Assembly: GCA_910587475.1 (NCBI GenBank)
Contig: CAJUMR010000003.1
Coordinates: 1-64,000, forward strand
Origin: an uncultured Muribaculaceae bacterium
GTDB lineage: Bacteria; Bacteroidota; Bacteroidia; Bacteroidales; Muribaculaceae
Length of the DNA: 64,000 nucleotides
Reading direction: 5' to 3'
Of the stretch, positions 8,459 through 18,219 are shown piece by piece (within the stretch, counting starts at the first letter, position 1; every line of letters begins with the position of its first letter). The notes beneath the pieces were generated by a model that was not told the DNA's origin, did no database searches, and worked only from the letters and a program-made list of their open reading frames with translations. The position numbers and the translations under genes were made by a program.

Positions 8459-9918
8459 TGAGCCGGAGGTATTTATGCATGGGGTGCGCGATGGCGTTGT
8501 CGATGTTACAGTTAAGCGCCCAAAGTGTTGATTCGTTAGTGACTGTGGCTTATGCCGAGTATGAAATGCTTGGAGAGCGTTTCGCCCGGCAATCGTTTGA
8601 GAACCCTTCGCTGATCGGCTTTCAGCATAATCGTTCGCTCAGTCGTGTCGGCCTTTCGGCCAATTATTCAGGCCTGTCGCGCAGGATTGTCGCTCAGAAA
8701 GGAGATGGAAACGAGTCGATCGGATTCGATGCCGATTCTTACATGCACATCGGCCGGTCGACGGTTGTGGGGTATGCGAGCTATATGACCGGCACTGATA
8801 AAAATGTCGGATGGAGTGAGGCTTCTGACTATGATCTGGTGTATCCTTATGTGACAGCCGACGAGATTGGCGGAGATATGGACACTGAGCGGTATTACTT
8901 CGGAGGGGCCTATTCGGAAACGAGAGGTAAGTGGGCCTATGGTGGCGAACTATCGTATGACGCTGGACATGCTTACCGACAGGTCGATCCACGACCTCGT
9001 AACGTTACCGGCAAACTTGACATCACAGCCGGTGTGGCTTATAACATTTCCGGAAGTTATTATGTCGGCATCATGGGGGCATACCGCAAATACAAGCAGA
9101 CTAATGAGCTTGAATTCAAAAGCGAACTCGGAGATGCTACAGTCTACCATCTGACAGGTCTGGGTACGGTTTATGACCGGTTTACCGGAATGGCCTATAA
9201 CAGTTATTACAGCGGTTCGCGCTATAGTGCGGGTGCTGATATTTACGATATCCGCCGCGGTTGGTTTTTGTCGGCGAGATACCGGGAGTTTATGTTTGAT
9301 TACATACTGACTGACCTTAACAAACTGCCGATGTCGTCTGTCGATGATAAGGAGTTTTCATTTCAAGCAGGCTTCAGGAAAAAAACGCAGGCGTTGCAAG
9401 TGGATTGGGTGTGGATCAGGAGACACGGCACTGAGAATATTTTCGGTGATGCGTCGACGGGTCAGTATCCGATGATAGCGAGTCTCGGAATGTATGCCGA
9501 CAACCGTTATTCAGCTGTGATATCGTATATGTACAGACTTAAACTTGCCGGATTGTCGATGGAGTTAAATCCTCGTTGCGGCTACGATCACCGCCGGGAG
9601 GTGTATCTCTATCCCCTGCGTGAAAGATTGAACAATACAGTCAGTCCACGTATGAGCGTACAACTCACGCGTACAACTTCATCAGGTCTGTATTGGGAAG
9701 TGACTGCCGACTATGGCTCATATCTGCCAATTGAACAAAAAAGTTCAGGCGGAGCAGAAGGTATTGATCTGAAATCTCACCATTACAAGTTGATGTTGAC
9801 CGGTGCTATGCCTTTAAAGCAGCGCTACGGTCTGGCATTTAAACTGTGGTATGAGCGAAGCTGCTTTAATCAATGCGACGGTAATGCGGCGCAGTGCTCG
9901 GTAAATTTTATATTTTGA
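8455..9918 (+). CDS. outer-membrane beta-barrel protein (DUF6850-like)
   Basis: A 487-residue exported protein with a signal peptide ending near LQLSAQS. It has many alternating aromatic beta strands (WAYGGELSYDAGHAY, YYVGIMGAYRKY) and a C terminus ending in CSVNFIF, with the terminal Phe typical of outer-membrane barrels. Family assignment to DUF6850 is from memory of the gene order with DUF4876 proteins. The start overlaps the previous stop by four bases, so translational coupling is likely. Within the operon it may serve as a second channel or scaffold for the receptor complex. No ligand can be proposed. Confidence 0.72.
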   Translation: MMSRRYLCMGCAMALSMLQLSAQSVDSLVTVAYAEYEMLGERFARQSFENPSLIGFQHNRSLSRVGLSANYSGLSRRIVAQKGDGNESIGFDADSYMHIGRSTVVGYASYMTGTDKNVGWSEASDYDLVYPYVTADEIGGDMDTERYYFGGAYSETRGKWAYGGELSYDAGHAYRQVDPRPRNVTGKLDITAGVAYNISGSYYVGIMGAYRKYKQTNELEFKSELGDATVYHLTGLGTVYDRFTGMAYNSYYSGSRYSAGADIYDIRRGWFLSARYREFMFDYILTDLNKLPMSSVDDKEFSFQAGFRKKTQALQVDWVWIRRHGTENIFGDASTGQYPMIASLGMYADNRYSAVISYMYRLKLAGLSMELNPRCGYDHRREVYLYPLRERLNNTVSPRMSVQLTRTTSSGLYWEVTADYGSYLPIEQKSSGGAEGIDLKSHHYKLMLTGAMPLKQRYGLAFKLWYERSCFNQCDGNAAQCSVNFIF

Positions 9919-9946
9919 AGTATAATCCAAAGCTAATAAATAACTT

Positions 9947-12766
9947 ATGAATTTAAAATCAGTCTTTATCGCGTGTATTGGAGCAGCCGCGTGCTACGGT
10001 ATCTGCGGCGCTGCACCAAACGAAGATGTGAGGATCGGGCATCTGCCTAATGGCCTTACATATTATATTAAACAAAATCCAACTCCGGCCCACTCGGTCG
10101 ATTTTTTCATTGCTCAGAAAGTAGGATCTGTCAATGAAGAGGAAAATCAAAGAGGATTGGCTCATTTTCTGGAGCATATGTGCTTCAATGGCACAGAGCA
10201 TTTCCCCGGCAATACATTGATAACATGGCTCGAATCTGTCGGAGTTCGTTTTGGCGCTAATCTGAACGCTTATACATCAACAGATGAAACAGTCTATAAC
10301 ATATGCAAGGTGCCTTCGGCGAGAGAGACGACCCTCGACTCGTGTATCATGATATTGGGTGATTGGAGTCATCGTCTGTTGCTGAACGAAAAGGATATTG
10401 ACTCCGAGCGCGGGGTGATTGAGAATGAATGGCGTCAGCGTAGTTCGGCGTCTAACCGTATGCTTGAACGAGCATTGCCCAAAGTGTATGCCGGCAGCCG
10501 CTACGGCGAACGCATGCCGATCGGGCTTATGAGTGTAGTGAAGAATTTCAAGCCGAAAGATCTCCGGGATTATTATCATAAGTGGTATTATCCGGCCAAT
10601 CAGGCTGTGGTTGTGGTCGGAGATATTGATCCGGATTTCATTGAAGAACGCATCCGTCATCATTTCGCGGATATTTCCACGCCATCTGATGCTGCCGAAC
10701 TTGTCGAATTTGAAGTGCCTGACAACGACGAGATCATTGCAGTCAGCGAGAAAGATCCCGAGCAGCATGTCAATATGGTTCAGATACATTTCAAGCATGA
10801 TCCGATGGATGATAGCCTCGACGGCACTGCTGAAGGATTTAAGCAGGAGGTTGTCGAATCTCTTGTCGGATCAATGTTGGCTGCACGTTTTGACGAGATG
10901 GAACGGGATGCAGATTGCCCACATACTTATCTCGGCATCGGAGAGACGAAGTATCTTATGTCCCGACCTAAAAAATCGTTTGTGATGCGTGGAGTGGTGA
11001 AACCCGGAAGAGCATATGATGCTGTGGAGGCTTGGGTGACAGAAATGAAACGAGCTATCGACCATGGCTTCTCACAGATTGAACTTGATGCGGCGAAAAA
11101 AGAGTTCAAGGCCGAACTGATGACATCAGATAAGAAGATCAAGTCATTGTCGAATACTGATTATGCGCGCCGATATGTGAGAAATTTCATCGACGGAGGC
11201 AAACTTTTCTCTCCGGAGCAAATCAATGCAGCGAAGCGTGAAGCTGTCGAGACTGTTGAAGTTGCCGATGTCGAAAAATGGTTAAGGAGTAAAGTCGGCA
11301 TGACCGGCCGCAATGTTGTTATTCTCAGCTATACTCCCGACAATGAGGCTACTCCTGATGTCAGCGAGAAAGAGTTGAAGAACGCATTCTTTGCCGCTGC
11401 CACAAAGACAACCGATAAGTATGTGGCTCCTGAAGTGAAGAATCAACTTCTCACTGATGAGCCTGTGGCCGGCAAGATAACAGGCACTGACAGCATCAAG
11501 GAATTTGATGCGAAAGTGTATGTTCTGTCGAACGGAATCAAGGTTTTGGCGCGGAAGAGCGATGCCGTGCCCGGGCAAATTTATGTGAGAGGTGTAGGAC
11601 CCGGCGGTTTGTCGCAGGAGTATACACCCGAACTCGGCGCGACGATGAAACTGCTCGACGATGGCGTTTCGGTAAGCCGCACCGGCGATTTCACAGCAAA
11701 TGACCTCAAACGTTTCACGGCAGGACGCAATCTCAAGGTTTCGACGTCGGTCAGCAATACGGAAGAGACAGTAGAAGCGTCGACCGACCGCGAGAATATG
11801 CGCGATGCTTTCAGACTGATGTATCTCAAGGCAACGGATCTGCGCAGAGATGATGATGCTTACCGCATCTATGCAGACCAGAAGCGCAACGGCCTTAGGA
11901 ATCTATTTTCAAACCCCACTCAAGTGATGGGCGACTCGATCCATCGTAATGTCTACTCCCGCCATCCGCTTGGAGCAAAAGAGACTGTTGAAACTGTCGA
12001 TAAAGCCGACTACGCTACGATGATCGATATCTATCACCGCCGTTTTGAAGACATGTCGGACTTTACATTTTATGTGGCAGGCGATTTTGATGTTGATTCG
12101 CTCGCAGACTGTCTCAGCCGTTATGTTGCCACGCTTCCGACCGCCGGACGCATCGAGCGCCCGCGCGATATCGGTTACCGCTTCACTCCCGGAAGCCGTG
12201 TGGTCGACTTCACCCGTGAAATGGAAACTCCTCAATCAGTCGTTTATACGTTCTACACCGCACCGGCTGACTTCAATCTTAAGGAAGTGATAAAAGCCAC
12301 ATCGCTTGGCCGAATCGCCCAGATGAGGCTGATGGCCGATCTTCGTGAGGAAAAAGGCTGGACTTATTCGATCAAAGGTCATTGTTCGATTAACTCTGGC
12401 ATGAACGGAGACGATCCGTCGTGTCTGCTGATGCCTGTATACATAAAACTTGAACCTGGACATGAAGATGAGTGTGGAGATATTGTGACGAAAACGATTG
12501 AGGAACTCGCCTCAGACGGACCTACCTCTGCCGAACTCGCCACAATCAAAGAATATCTTAAGAAGAATTATTCGGAGACTGCCGATGACAACGCCTACTG
12601 GCTTATAGTGTTGAAAAACTATGTCAAGTTCGGCAAAGACATGCATTCGTCTTATCTTGATGATCTTGAAAGCCTTTCAGCCGACGATATCAAGGAGTTT
12701 GCGGCGAAGGTATCCAAGGCCGACCGCACACGCCTGATCATGAGAGGCGTTGAAAAGACGAAGTGA
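9947..12766 (+). CDS. M16 family zinc metallopeptidase (pitrilysin-like, tandem domains)
   Basis: A 939-residue peptidase of the insulinase/pitrilysin family. The inverted zinc motif HFLEH (HxxEH) is near residue 70 and the downstream glutamate segment VIENEWR near 165. A second, catalytically inactive M16 half follows, with its own Peptidase_M16_C-like parts, as is normal for the ~100 kDa single-chain type. A signal peptide ends near GICGAAP, so it acts in the periplasm. It is the last gene of the TonB-receptor operon (28-base gap), which suggests that it degrades a peptide brought in by that receptor; this is inferred. A paralogue of almost equal length lies at 49587-52421. Confidence 0.93.
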   Translation: MNLKSVFIACIGAAACYGICGAAPNEDVRIGHLPNGLTYYIKQNPTPAHSVDFFIAQKVGSVNEEENQRGLAHFLEHMCFNGTEHFPGNTLITWLESVGVRFGANLNAYTSTDETVYNICKVPSARETTLDSCIMILGDWSHRLLLNEKDIDSERGVIENEWRQRSSASNRMLERALPKVYAGSRYGERMPIGLMSVVKNFKPKDLRDYYHKWYYPANQAVVVVGDIDPDFIEERIRHHFADISTPSDAAELVEFEVPDNDEIIAVSEKDPEQHVNMVQIHFKHDPMDDSLDGTAEGFKQEVVESLVGSMLAARFDEMERDADCPHTYLGIGETKYLMSRPKKSFVMRGVVKPGRAYDAVEAWVTEMKRAIDHGFSQIELDAAKKEFKAELMTSDKKIKSLSNTDYARRYVRNFIDGGKLFSPEQINAAKREAVETVEVADVEKWLRSKVGMTGRNVVILSYTPDNEATPDVSEKELKNAFFAAATKTTDKYVAPEVKNQLLTDEPVAGKITGTDSIKEFDAKVYVLSNGIKVLARKSDAVPGQIYVRGVGPGGLSQEYTPELGATMKLLDDGVSVSRTGDFTANDLKRFTAGRNLKVSTSVSNTEETVEASTDRENMRDAFRLMYLKATDLRRDDDAYRIYADQKRNGLRNLFSNPTQVMGDSIHRNVYSRHPLGAKETVETVDKADYATMIDIYHRRFEDMSDFTFYVAGDFDVDSLADCLSRYVATLPTAGRIERPRDIGYRFTPGSRVVDFTREMETPQSVVYTFYTAPADFNLKEVIKATSLGRIAQMRLMADLREEKGWTYSIKGHCSINSGMNGDDPSCLLMPVYIKLEPGHEDECGDIVTKTIEELASDGPTSAELATIKEYLKKNYSETADDNAYWLIVLKNYVKFGKDMHSSYLDDLESLSADDIKEFAAKVSKADRTRLIMRGVEKTK

Positions 12767-12769
12767 TCA

Positions 12770-13669
12770 TCAGAGCCCGGCGAGCCGCTTGAAAAGACGA
12801 TGGGTGAATTCGTAGTTTTTCAGACCCCATCTCGGAGCGATAAGCAGTTCGTCGGGCGATTGTGACACAAAGCGCTCGATCGCGATGTCGCTGCGCAATC
12901 TGCCGACAATGTCAGCGCATAGATCGATGTATTCGTCGATTTCAAAAAGATTGACATTGCTTGTGCCTCGTAGATAATCCGCTGCAAGGGGAGTGCCTTT
13001 GACAATCTGCAGTTGGTGAAATTTTACACAATCGACCGGGAGTTGAGATACCCGGTCGATTGTTTTTAATATCATATCTTTGTTTTCTCCGGGCAGTCCG
13101 AGGATGAAATGAAGGCCAACGGGAATGCCGGCGGCCTTTGTGTGCCTGACGGCATCGACAGTAGTCGCCCAGTCGTGGCACCGGTTTATTGCCAGAAGGG
13201 TGTCGTCGTGGGAGCTTTCTGCGCCGTATTCGACAATCACTTTCCGCTCTTTGTTAAGCACTGCAAGTTCGTCAAGCAGTTTGTCGGGCATGCAGTCGGG
13301 GCGGGTGCCCACTATCAGACCGACAACCCCATCGACGCTCAGGGCTTCGTTGTACATGGCCATGAGGTCGTTGACTTCGCCGTAGGTGTTGGTGTAAGAT
13401 TGGAAATAGGCGAGATAACGCATGTCGGGATATTTTTTGGCAAAGAAACGTTTGCCGTCTTCAATCTGTTGCGTTATTGACCTTGCACCCTGACCTGTTG
13501 CGGGCGAGAATGAGTTGTTGTTGCAGTAGATGCAGCCTCCCCGTCCGAGCTTTCCGTCGCGGTTGGGGCATGTGAAGCCTGCGTTGACCGTAATCTTCTG
13601 TACTTTGCCGGTGAAATGCTCGGCGAGGAAGTCGGAGTAGTCCTTATAATATGGATTGTTTATGCTCAT
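12770..13669 (-). CDS. TIGR01212-type radical SAM protein (YhcC-like)
   Basis: A 299-residue radical SAM protein. The cluster motif appears as [18 protein letters not shown] near residues 29-46, with the long spacing after the first Cys that is typical of the YhcC/TIGR01212 group rather than the standard CX3CX2C. The downstream [10 protein letters not shown] segment also fits this group. The reaction is not established for the family. Its start codon overlaps the aroC stop by four bases, and aroC overlaps ybaK in the same way, so the three genes form one operon. It converges on the M16 gene with only three bases between them. Confidence 0.9.
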   Translation of the reverse strand: MSINNPYYKDYSDFLAEHFTGKVQKITVNAGFTCPNRDGKLGRGGCIYCNNNSFSPATGQGARSITQQIEDGKRFFAKKYPDMRYLAYFQSYTNTYGEVNDLMAMYNEALSVDGVVGLIVGTRPDCMPDKLLDELAVLNKERKVIVEYGAESSHDDTLLAINRCHDWATTVDAVRHTKAAGIPVGLHFILGLPGENKDMILKTIDRVSQLPVDCVKFHQLQIVKGTPLAADYLRGTSNVNLFEIDEYIDLCADIVGRLRSDIAIERFVSQSPDELLIAPRWGLKNYEFTHRLFKRLAGL

Positions 13670-14745
13670 CGTCTTTGAGAACGGGCGCGGTCGATCAGAA
13701 GTGCATCCAAAATTACCATTGCCGCCATGGCTTCAACGACAGGAACAGCTCGGGCTACAACGCACGGATCATGACGACCCCGGGCTTTCAATATTGTCGG
13801 TTCTCCGAGATCGTTGACGGTTTCGACTTGGCGGAGAAGGGTTGCCACCGGTTTGAATGCCACTCTGAAGTATATGTCTTCGCCATTGGATATGCCTCCC
13901 TGTATGCCTCCGGAGTTGTTTGTAGCTGTGTGAATGTGGCCTTCGCGAGATATGAATTTATCGATAGTCTCTGATCCTCGCAGGGATGCTCCTTCAAAGC
14001 CGTTGCCGTAGTCAAATCCTTTTGCTGCATTGATACTCATCATCGCTTCGGCAAGCCGTGCGTGGAGTTTTCCGAACACCGGTTCGCCGAGCCCTACGGG
14101 CACGCCCTTGATGACGCAACTGACAACACCGCCGATGGTGTCGCCTTCGGCTTTAACAGTCTTTATCAGATCTTCCATTCTCGCCGCCGTCGGAGAGTCG
14201 GGACACCGCACGGCGTTGGTCTCTGTCATTGAAAAGTCGATGTCGTGGAAGTCTTTATTCAGGATTATAGGGCCGACTTGCGAGGTGAAAGCGTTGACGG
14301 TTATGCCGTGGTGAGACAATATCTGTCGGGCAAAAGCTCCTGCCACGACTCTTGTAGCAGTTTCTCTTGCCGAAGACCGTCCGCCTCCGCGATGGTCGCG
14401 CAGACCATATTTCGCCTGATATGTGAAATCGGCGTGCGAGGGACGGAAGCAGTGGCGCATGGCTTCGTAATCGTTGCTGTGATGGTCAGAGTTATCGATT
14501 ATAAAACCAATTGGAGTGCCGAGAGTCCGTCCTTCAAAAATGCCGGAAAGAATCCTCACACGGTCGCTTTCCCTGCGTCCGGTGACGATAGCCGATTGTC
14601 CCGGGCGGCGTCGGTCGAGCTGGGATTGTATTTCTTCAAGATCAATCTCGAAGCCCGATGGAATGCCGTCGATGACCCCTCCGATAGCTTCGCCATGGCT
14701 TTCGCCGAAAGATGTCAGCCGATATAGTTGTCCGAATGTGTTCAT
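13666..14745 (-). CDS. aroC: chorismate synthase
   Basis: Catalyses the last shikimate-pathway step, 5-enolpyruvylshikimate-3-phosphate to chorismate, using reduced FMN. The start [16 protein letters not shown] and the central [14 protein letters not shown] signature are diagnostic. The length of 359 residues is normal, and nothing needed for activity appears to be missing. It is placed between ybaK and a radical SAM gene with four-base overlaps on both sides, and no other shikimate gene is in the window. The product is cytosolic. Confidence 0.98.
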   Translation of the reverse strand: MNTFGQLYRLTSFGESHGEAIGGVIDGIPSGFEIDLEEIQSQLDRRRPGQSAIVTGRRESDRVRILSGIFEGRTLGTPIGFIIDNSDHHSNDYEAMRHCFRPSHADFTYQAKYGLRDHRGGGRSSARETATRVVAGAFARQILSHHGITVNAFTSQVGPIILNKDFHDIDFSMTETNAVRCPDSPTAARMEDLIKTVKAEGDTIGGVVSCVIKGVPVGLGEPVFGKLHARLAEAMMSINAAKGFDYGNGFEGASLRGSETIDKFISREGHIHTATNNSGGIQGGISNGEDIYFRVAFKPVATLLRQVETVNDLGEPTILKARGRHDPCVVARAVPVVEAMAAMVILDALLIDRARSQRR

Positions 14746-15236
14746 TGTTGCAGGTTGTCTTTAGTTAGGTCTGCCGTTGAGGCCTTTACAAAATTTATAA
14801 GGTCGCGAGGATTGATTTTGATCTGGAGTCCACGCATGCCGGCGCTGACATATATGACATCGAAATCAAGGGCCGTTTCGTCGAAAAATGTCGGGAAAGG
14901 CTTTTTCATCCCTATGGGAGAACATCCGCCTCTGATGTATCCGGTTGTCGGCAACAGCTCTTTCATCGGTAGCATCTCGGCTTTTTTAGCTCCGGCGACC
15001 TTAGCAGCCTTTTTGAGGTCAACTTCTTTGTCGCCGGGTATGACACAGACGAAAAAGCCTGTTTTATCGCCATGAAGCACCAGCGTTTTGAACACTTGAG
15101 CGATGTCTTCTCCAAGCTGAGAGGCGACATGGGTGGCGGCGAGGTCGTTTTCGTCGACTTCGTAGGGGACGGTGTCAAATGATATTTTTGCTTTTTCGAG
15201 CAGTCTTACGGCATTTGTTTTTGTAGAATTGGCCAT
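14742..15236 (-). CDS. ybaK: YbaK/EbsC-type Cys-tRNA(Pro) deacylase
   Basis: A 164-residue trans-editing protein that hydrolyses Cys mischarged onto tRNA-Pro in the YbaK group. The fold is recognisable from [17 protein letters not shown], the [14 protein letters not shown] strand and the GCSPIGMKK loop near residue 118. Length and motifs are typical. It is the first gene of the ybaK-aroC-radical SAM operon, with a possible promoter element at 15255-15262. Related YbaK-domain proteins edit other pairs, so the exact substrate is by family analogy. Confidence 0.92.
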   Translation of the reverse strand: MANSTKTNAVRLLEKAKISFDTVPYEVDENDLAATHVASQLGEDIAQVFKTLVLHGDKTGFFVCVIPGDKEVDLKKAAKVAGAKKAEMLPMKELLPTTGYIRGGCSPIGMKKPFPTFFDETALDFDVIYVSAGMRGLQIKINPRDLINFVKASTADLTKDNLQQ

Positions 15237-15254
15237 GAAAGTTTGATTTTGCTA

Positions 15255-15262
15255 CAAAGTTA
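15255..15262 (-). promoter_or_regulatory. candidate -7 element for the ybaK-aroC operon
   Basis: TAACTTTG on the minus strand lies about 20 bases before the ybaK start. No well-spaced TTG element was found upstream, so only the -7 box supports it. Confidence 0.45.
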
Positions 15263-15348
15263 AAAAAATAAGTCAAGACTATGCGACATTTGTCGAAAAC
15301 ATTGTCTCGGAGGATAATGTTTATATGAAATAAAAGTTTTGTCAGACA

Positions 15349-16680
15349 ATGAGTATTTCATCACATCATAAACTGAATTTGCGTTTTCCAAGGACAGCAT
15401 CGGACAAGGTAAGATTGATAGTGCTTGCTGTGATCGTTGGTTTGATGTCCGGCTGTGCGGCTGCATTGTTAAAGTGGCTGATAGGCAGTGTCACACGATG
15501 GCTTGAGCCCTTGCGTTTTACCTCAGGGCCGGATTGGACGATGCTATGGTTGCCGGTAGCGGGTATAGCGTTGACTGGGATATATCAGCGCTACATTCTC
15601 AGACACAGCATATCGCATGGAGTCGATAAGTTGGTTGATGATTTAGCGATGAACAGATATGATCTGAGTCCGAGGTTGACTTATGCTCCAATCATCGCGA
15701 GCACATTCACGCTCGGCTTCGGAGGGTCGGCGGGGTCTGAAGGCCCGGTCGCTTATGCCGGTGCTGCCATCGGCAGTAATGTCGGTCGGATCTTCGGTGT
15801 CAGAGCTTCGACATTGTGTGTGTTGATCGGGTGTGGAGCAGGAGCCGGCATAGCGGGTATCTTCAAAGCCCCGGTCGGTGGCGCATTGTTTACGCTTGAG
15901 GTTCTCGGGATGACGATGACTACAGTCTCTGTAATCGCATTGCTCGCATCGACTCTCAGTGCTGCTCTGACGGCCTATGTGCTGTCGGGCTGTACTCCCG
16001 ATCTGTCGTGGACCCACAGCGTGGGGTTTAACGGGTCTGTTATGGTATGGTCGATAGCCCTGGGGGTTGTCTGCGGACTGTATTCGATGTACTATTCATC
16101 GGTGATGAAGCGCATGGGGCGGGTGTACCGGTCGATTGGCAATCCCTGGGTTGAAAATATTATATCGGGTATCGTTCTGGCTGTATCGGTGTTTTTATTT
16201 CCGAGTCTCTACGGCGAAGGTTACGGCGTTATGGACAAAGTACTCAACACCGGCTGGACCGATACGTTTTCATGCTCATTCAGTGATATCTCGTTGCTGG
16301 TTATTCTCGGTGGCATTCTGCTGGTGAAATGCTTTGCGTGTTCGGCAGCAAACAGTGGCGGCGGCGTAGCGGGGGATTTTGCACCGACGCTATTTGCAGG
16401 TTGTATCTGCGGGCTGTTGTTCGCTTTGGCTGTAAACAAGTTATTCGGAGTTTCTCTGCCGCCGCAGGTTTTTGCGTTCATCGGCATGTCGGGTGTGATG
16501 GCAGGCGTCATCAGGGCTCCGCTGATGGCTATATTTTTGTCGGCGGAAATGTGTAAGAACTATGATTATATATTACCCCTGGTTGCTGTCAGCCTTATCT
16601 CTTACGGCATGGTTATGTTTTCTACAGGACGAAAGTTCTACGAGGCGCACTCTTCCCGTCATAAATCTGTCAATAGGTAA
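15349..16680 (+). CDS. ClC-type chloride channel/antiporter
   Basis: A 443-residue membrane protein of the ClC family. The selectivity motif GSEGP (about residue 126) keeps the gating glutamate, and the GIFKAPVGGALF segment corresponds to the second conserved ClC signature. About ten hydrophobic helices are apparent. There is no C-terminal CBS pair, as in the short bacterial transporters. Proton-coupled chloride exchange is the likely activity, and the Glu argues against the fluoride-specific ClC-F branch. It is a single gene between two minus-strand operons; its 3' end overlaps yraN by 11 bases in convergent orientation. Confidence 0.93.
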   Translation: MSISSHHKLNLRFPRTASDKVRLIVLAVIVGLMSGCAAALLKWLIGSVTRWLEPLRFTSGPDWTMLWLPVAGIALTGIYQRYILRHSISHGVDKLVDDLAMNRYDLSPRLTYAPIIASTFTLGFGGSAGSEGPVAYAGAAIGSNVGRIFGVRASTLCVLIGCGAGAGIAGIFKAPVGGALFTLEVLGMTMTTVSVIALLASTLSAALTAYVLSGCTPDLSWTHSVGFNGSVMVWSIALGVVCGLYSMYYSSVMKRMGRVYRSIGNPWVENIISGIVLAVSVFLFPSLYGEGYGVMDKVLNTGWTDTFSCSFSDISLLVILGGILLVKCFACSAANSGGGVAGDFAPTLFAGCICGLLFALAVNKLFGVSLPPQVFAFIGMSGVMAGVIRAPLMAIFLSAEMCKNYDYILPLVAVSLISYGMVMFSTGRKFYEAHSSRHKSVNR

Positions 16681-17038
16681 TGAGAGGCGATTCAAAGGCG
16701 TCGGGAATGTGCTCTATCTTATAGTCGTCCGGTGAACCGTTGATCGCTATGATGTCGAATTGCATCTCATGGTTGATGTCGTGGGCATCGACATATACTT
16801 GGGCTGCCCTGATCAATCTCATTGTTTTTTTATGGTCGACAGCCGTCAATGGATCATCATGATCTTTGGTGCGTGTCTTGACTTCGACAAATATAATTCG
16901 ATGTCCTTTGTAGGCCACGATGTCGATTTCATTATGGCCTTCACGCCAGTTACGTTCTGCGATGGCATAACCGTTGGCGGCAAGATATTCCGCAGCGACG
17001 GTTTCGCCCCATTTGCCGGTTTCGTTGTGTCGAGCCAT
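16670..17038 (-). CDS. YraN family (UPF0102) nuclease-fold protein
   Basis: A 122-residue protein matching the YraN family. The restriction-endonuclease-like core is visible as NWREGHNEIDIVA followed by FVEVKTR, the D-x(n)-ExK arrangement of metal-dependent nucleases. Activity in the cell is not established for the family. It is the last gene of the ung-led operon, one base after the DUF3037 gene. The 3' end runs into the convergent ClC gene. Confidence 0.92.
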   Translation of the reverse strand: MARHNETGKWGETVAAEYLAANGYAIAERNWREGHNEIDIVAYKGHRIIFVEVKTRTKDHDDPLTAVDHKKTMRLIRAAQVYVDAHDINHEMQFDIIAINGSPDDYKIEHIPDAFESPLITY

Positions 17039-17039
17039 G

Positions 17040-17423
17040 TTATCTGATAAGTTCGTTCAGCAGACGTTCGAATGTTTCGTCGAGATCATTGCATATCCCG
17101 GGGTGTGGCCGCGAAGTCTGGATGCATGCACTTCTGACTGCCGACAGCCATCGGAACCGCTCGGTGACGTCGAGCATGGCGATCGCTCCTCCGTCGGGGC
17201 GTCCGTCGGCAATGAGCCGGTAGCTTTCAAGCTGAGAATTGATCTCCTCGGGAGAATGGGTGGCTCCGAGCGATGCAATGCGCCGATGATCAGGCTCCAA
17301 AGCAATCCTGAGCCACTTTTGGCGCTTACACATCATCACGAGGCCTACGTTGATGAATTCTTCACGCTCGACACGCGGTACATATCGGACCACGGCATAT
17401 TCATACAAGTGCTTGTCGTGCAT
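17040..17423 (-). CDS. DUF3037 protein, partner of the HipA-like kinase
   Basis: A 127-residue protein recognised as DUF3037 from EYAVVRYVPRVEREEFINVG near the N terminus. No function is known. The start lies inside the 3' end of the HipA-like gene (23-base overlap), an arrangement I know as common in Bacteroidota, so the two products probably act together. There is no signal peptide or membrane segment. Whether it is a substrate, inhibitor or scaffold for the kinase cannot be read from sequence. Confidence 0.85.
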   Translation of the reverse strand: MHDKHLYEYAVVRYVPRVEREEFINVGLVMMCKRQKWLRIALEPDHRRIASLGATHSPEEINSQLESYRLIADGRPDGGAIAMLDVTERFRWLSAVRSACIQTSRPHPGICNDLDETFERLLNELIR

Positions 17424-18219
17424 TTTTAGCTTCGTTTAAAAATATGTGGCTATTGGCAAGCCTGGTTGTCAAAAAAGAGATATAGACATTTTTGATTTCG
17501 TCGGGTGTGGCATCACTTCCTTCGTGGGTGACCCATTCGTCGGGTACGGAGTTGACGATCGATCGGATCTTGTCGTCGGTAAGAAGTTGTCTTGCCGTGG
17601 CGTCGGCTTCGTCAAGCCGGGAGGCGAATTTAAGCAATGTGTGGTCTTTAATATAAGGAAACGGCGACAACATCGCTTTTTCCCAACCCGACCATGAATG
17701 ATGGAAATATAATGTGGCGCCATGGTCGATCAGCCAAAGCTCGCGATTCCATATGAGCATGTTGGTGTTTCGGACAGTTCGGTCTACATTGGTGATGAAT
17801 GCGTCGAGCCATACGGTCATCGATGCTTCGTGATCCGACACGTCGTTGACAACCGGGTCGAATGTCATCGCTCCGCTGAGGTAGTGGAGGCCGAGGTTGA
17901 GTCCGCGGCTGGCTTTCAGCAGATCCTGTATCTCCTCGTCGCCCTCGGTGCGCCCGAATGCTTCGTCAACGTTCAGAAACACGATTTCAGGCACCCTCAT
18001 TCCAAGCGCACGTGCAATCTCTCCACCGATCAATTCGGCAACCAACGCTTTTGCTCCATGTCCTGCACCACGAAACTTCACGACATATTTGAAGCCGTCG
18101 TCGGCTTCGGCCAGTCCGGGTAATGAGCCACCCTCACGCAGCGGACAGATGTAGCGTGTGACCTGCTGGTGACGGAGATCCAGGGGCGGAATGATGTGGT
18201 TTTCGGAATTATTCGCCAT
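17401..18219 (-). CDS. HipA-family kinase, short form
   Basis: A 272-residue kinase-fold protein. The ATP-binding strand YVVKFRGAGHGAKAL keeps the Lys. The catalytic loop NVDRTVRNTN and the metal-binding IDHG are both present, so the active site looks intact. It is much shorter than E. coli HipA (about 440 residues) and no HipB-like DNA-binding antitoxin is nearby. It overlaps the DUF3109 gene by 11 bases and DUF3037 by 23, inside an operon led by ung. A phosphotransfer role is likely. The target is unknown, and a toxin role is not supported by the context. Confidence 0.85.
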   Translation of the reverse strand: MANNSENHIIPPLDLRHQQVTRYICPLREGGSLPGLAEADDGFKYVVKFRGAGHGAKALVAELIGGEIARALGMRVPEIVFLNVDEAFGRTEGDEEIQDLLKASRGLNLGLHYLSGAMTFDPVVNDVSDHEASMTVWLDAFITNVDRTVRNTNMLIWNRELWLIDHGATLYFHHSWSGWEKAMLSPFPYIKDHTLLKFASRLDEADATARQLLTDDKIRSIVNSVPDEWVTHEGSDATPDEIKNVYISFLTTRLANSHIFLNEAKNARQALV

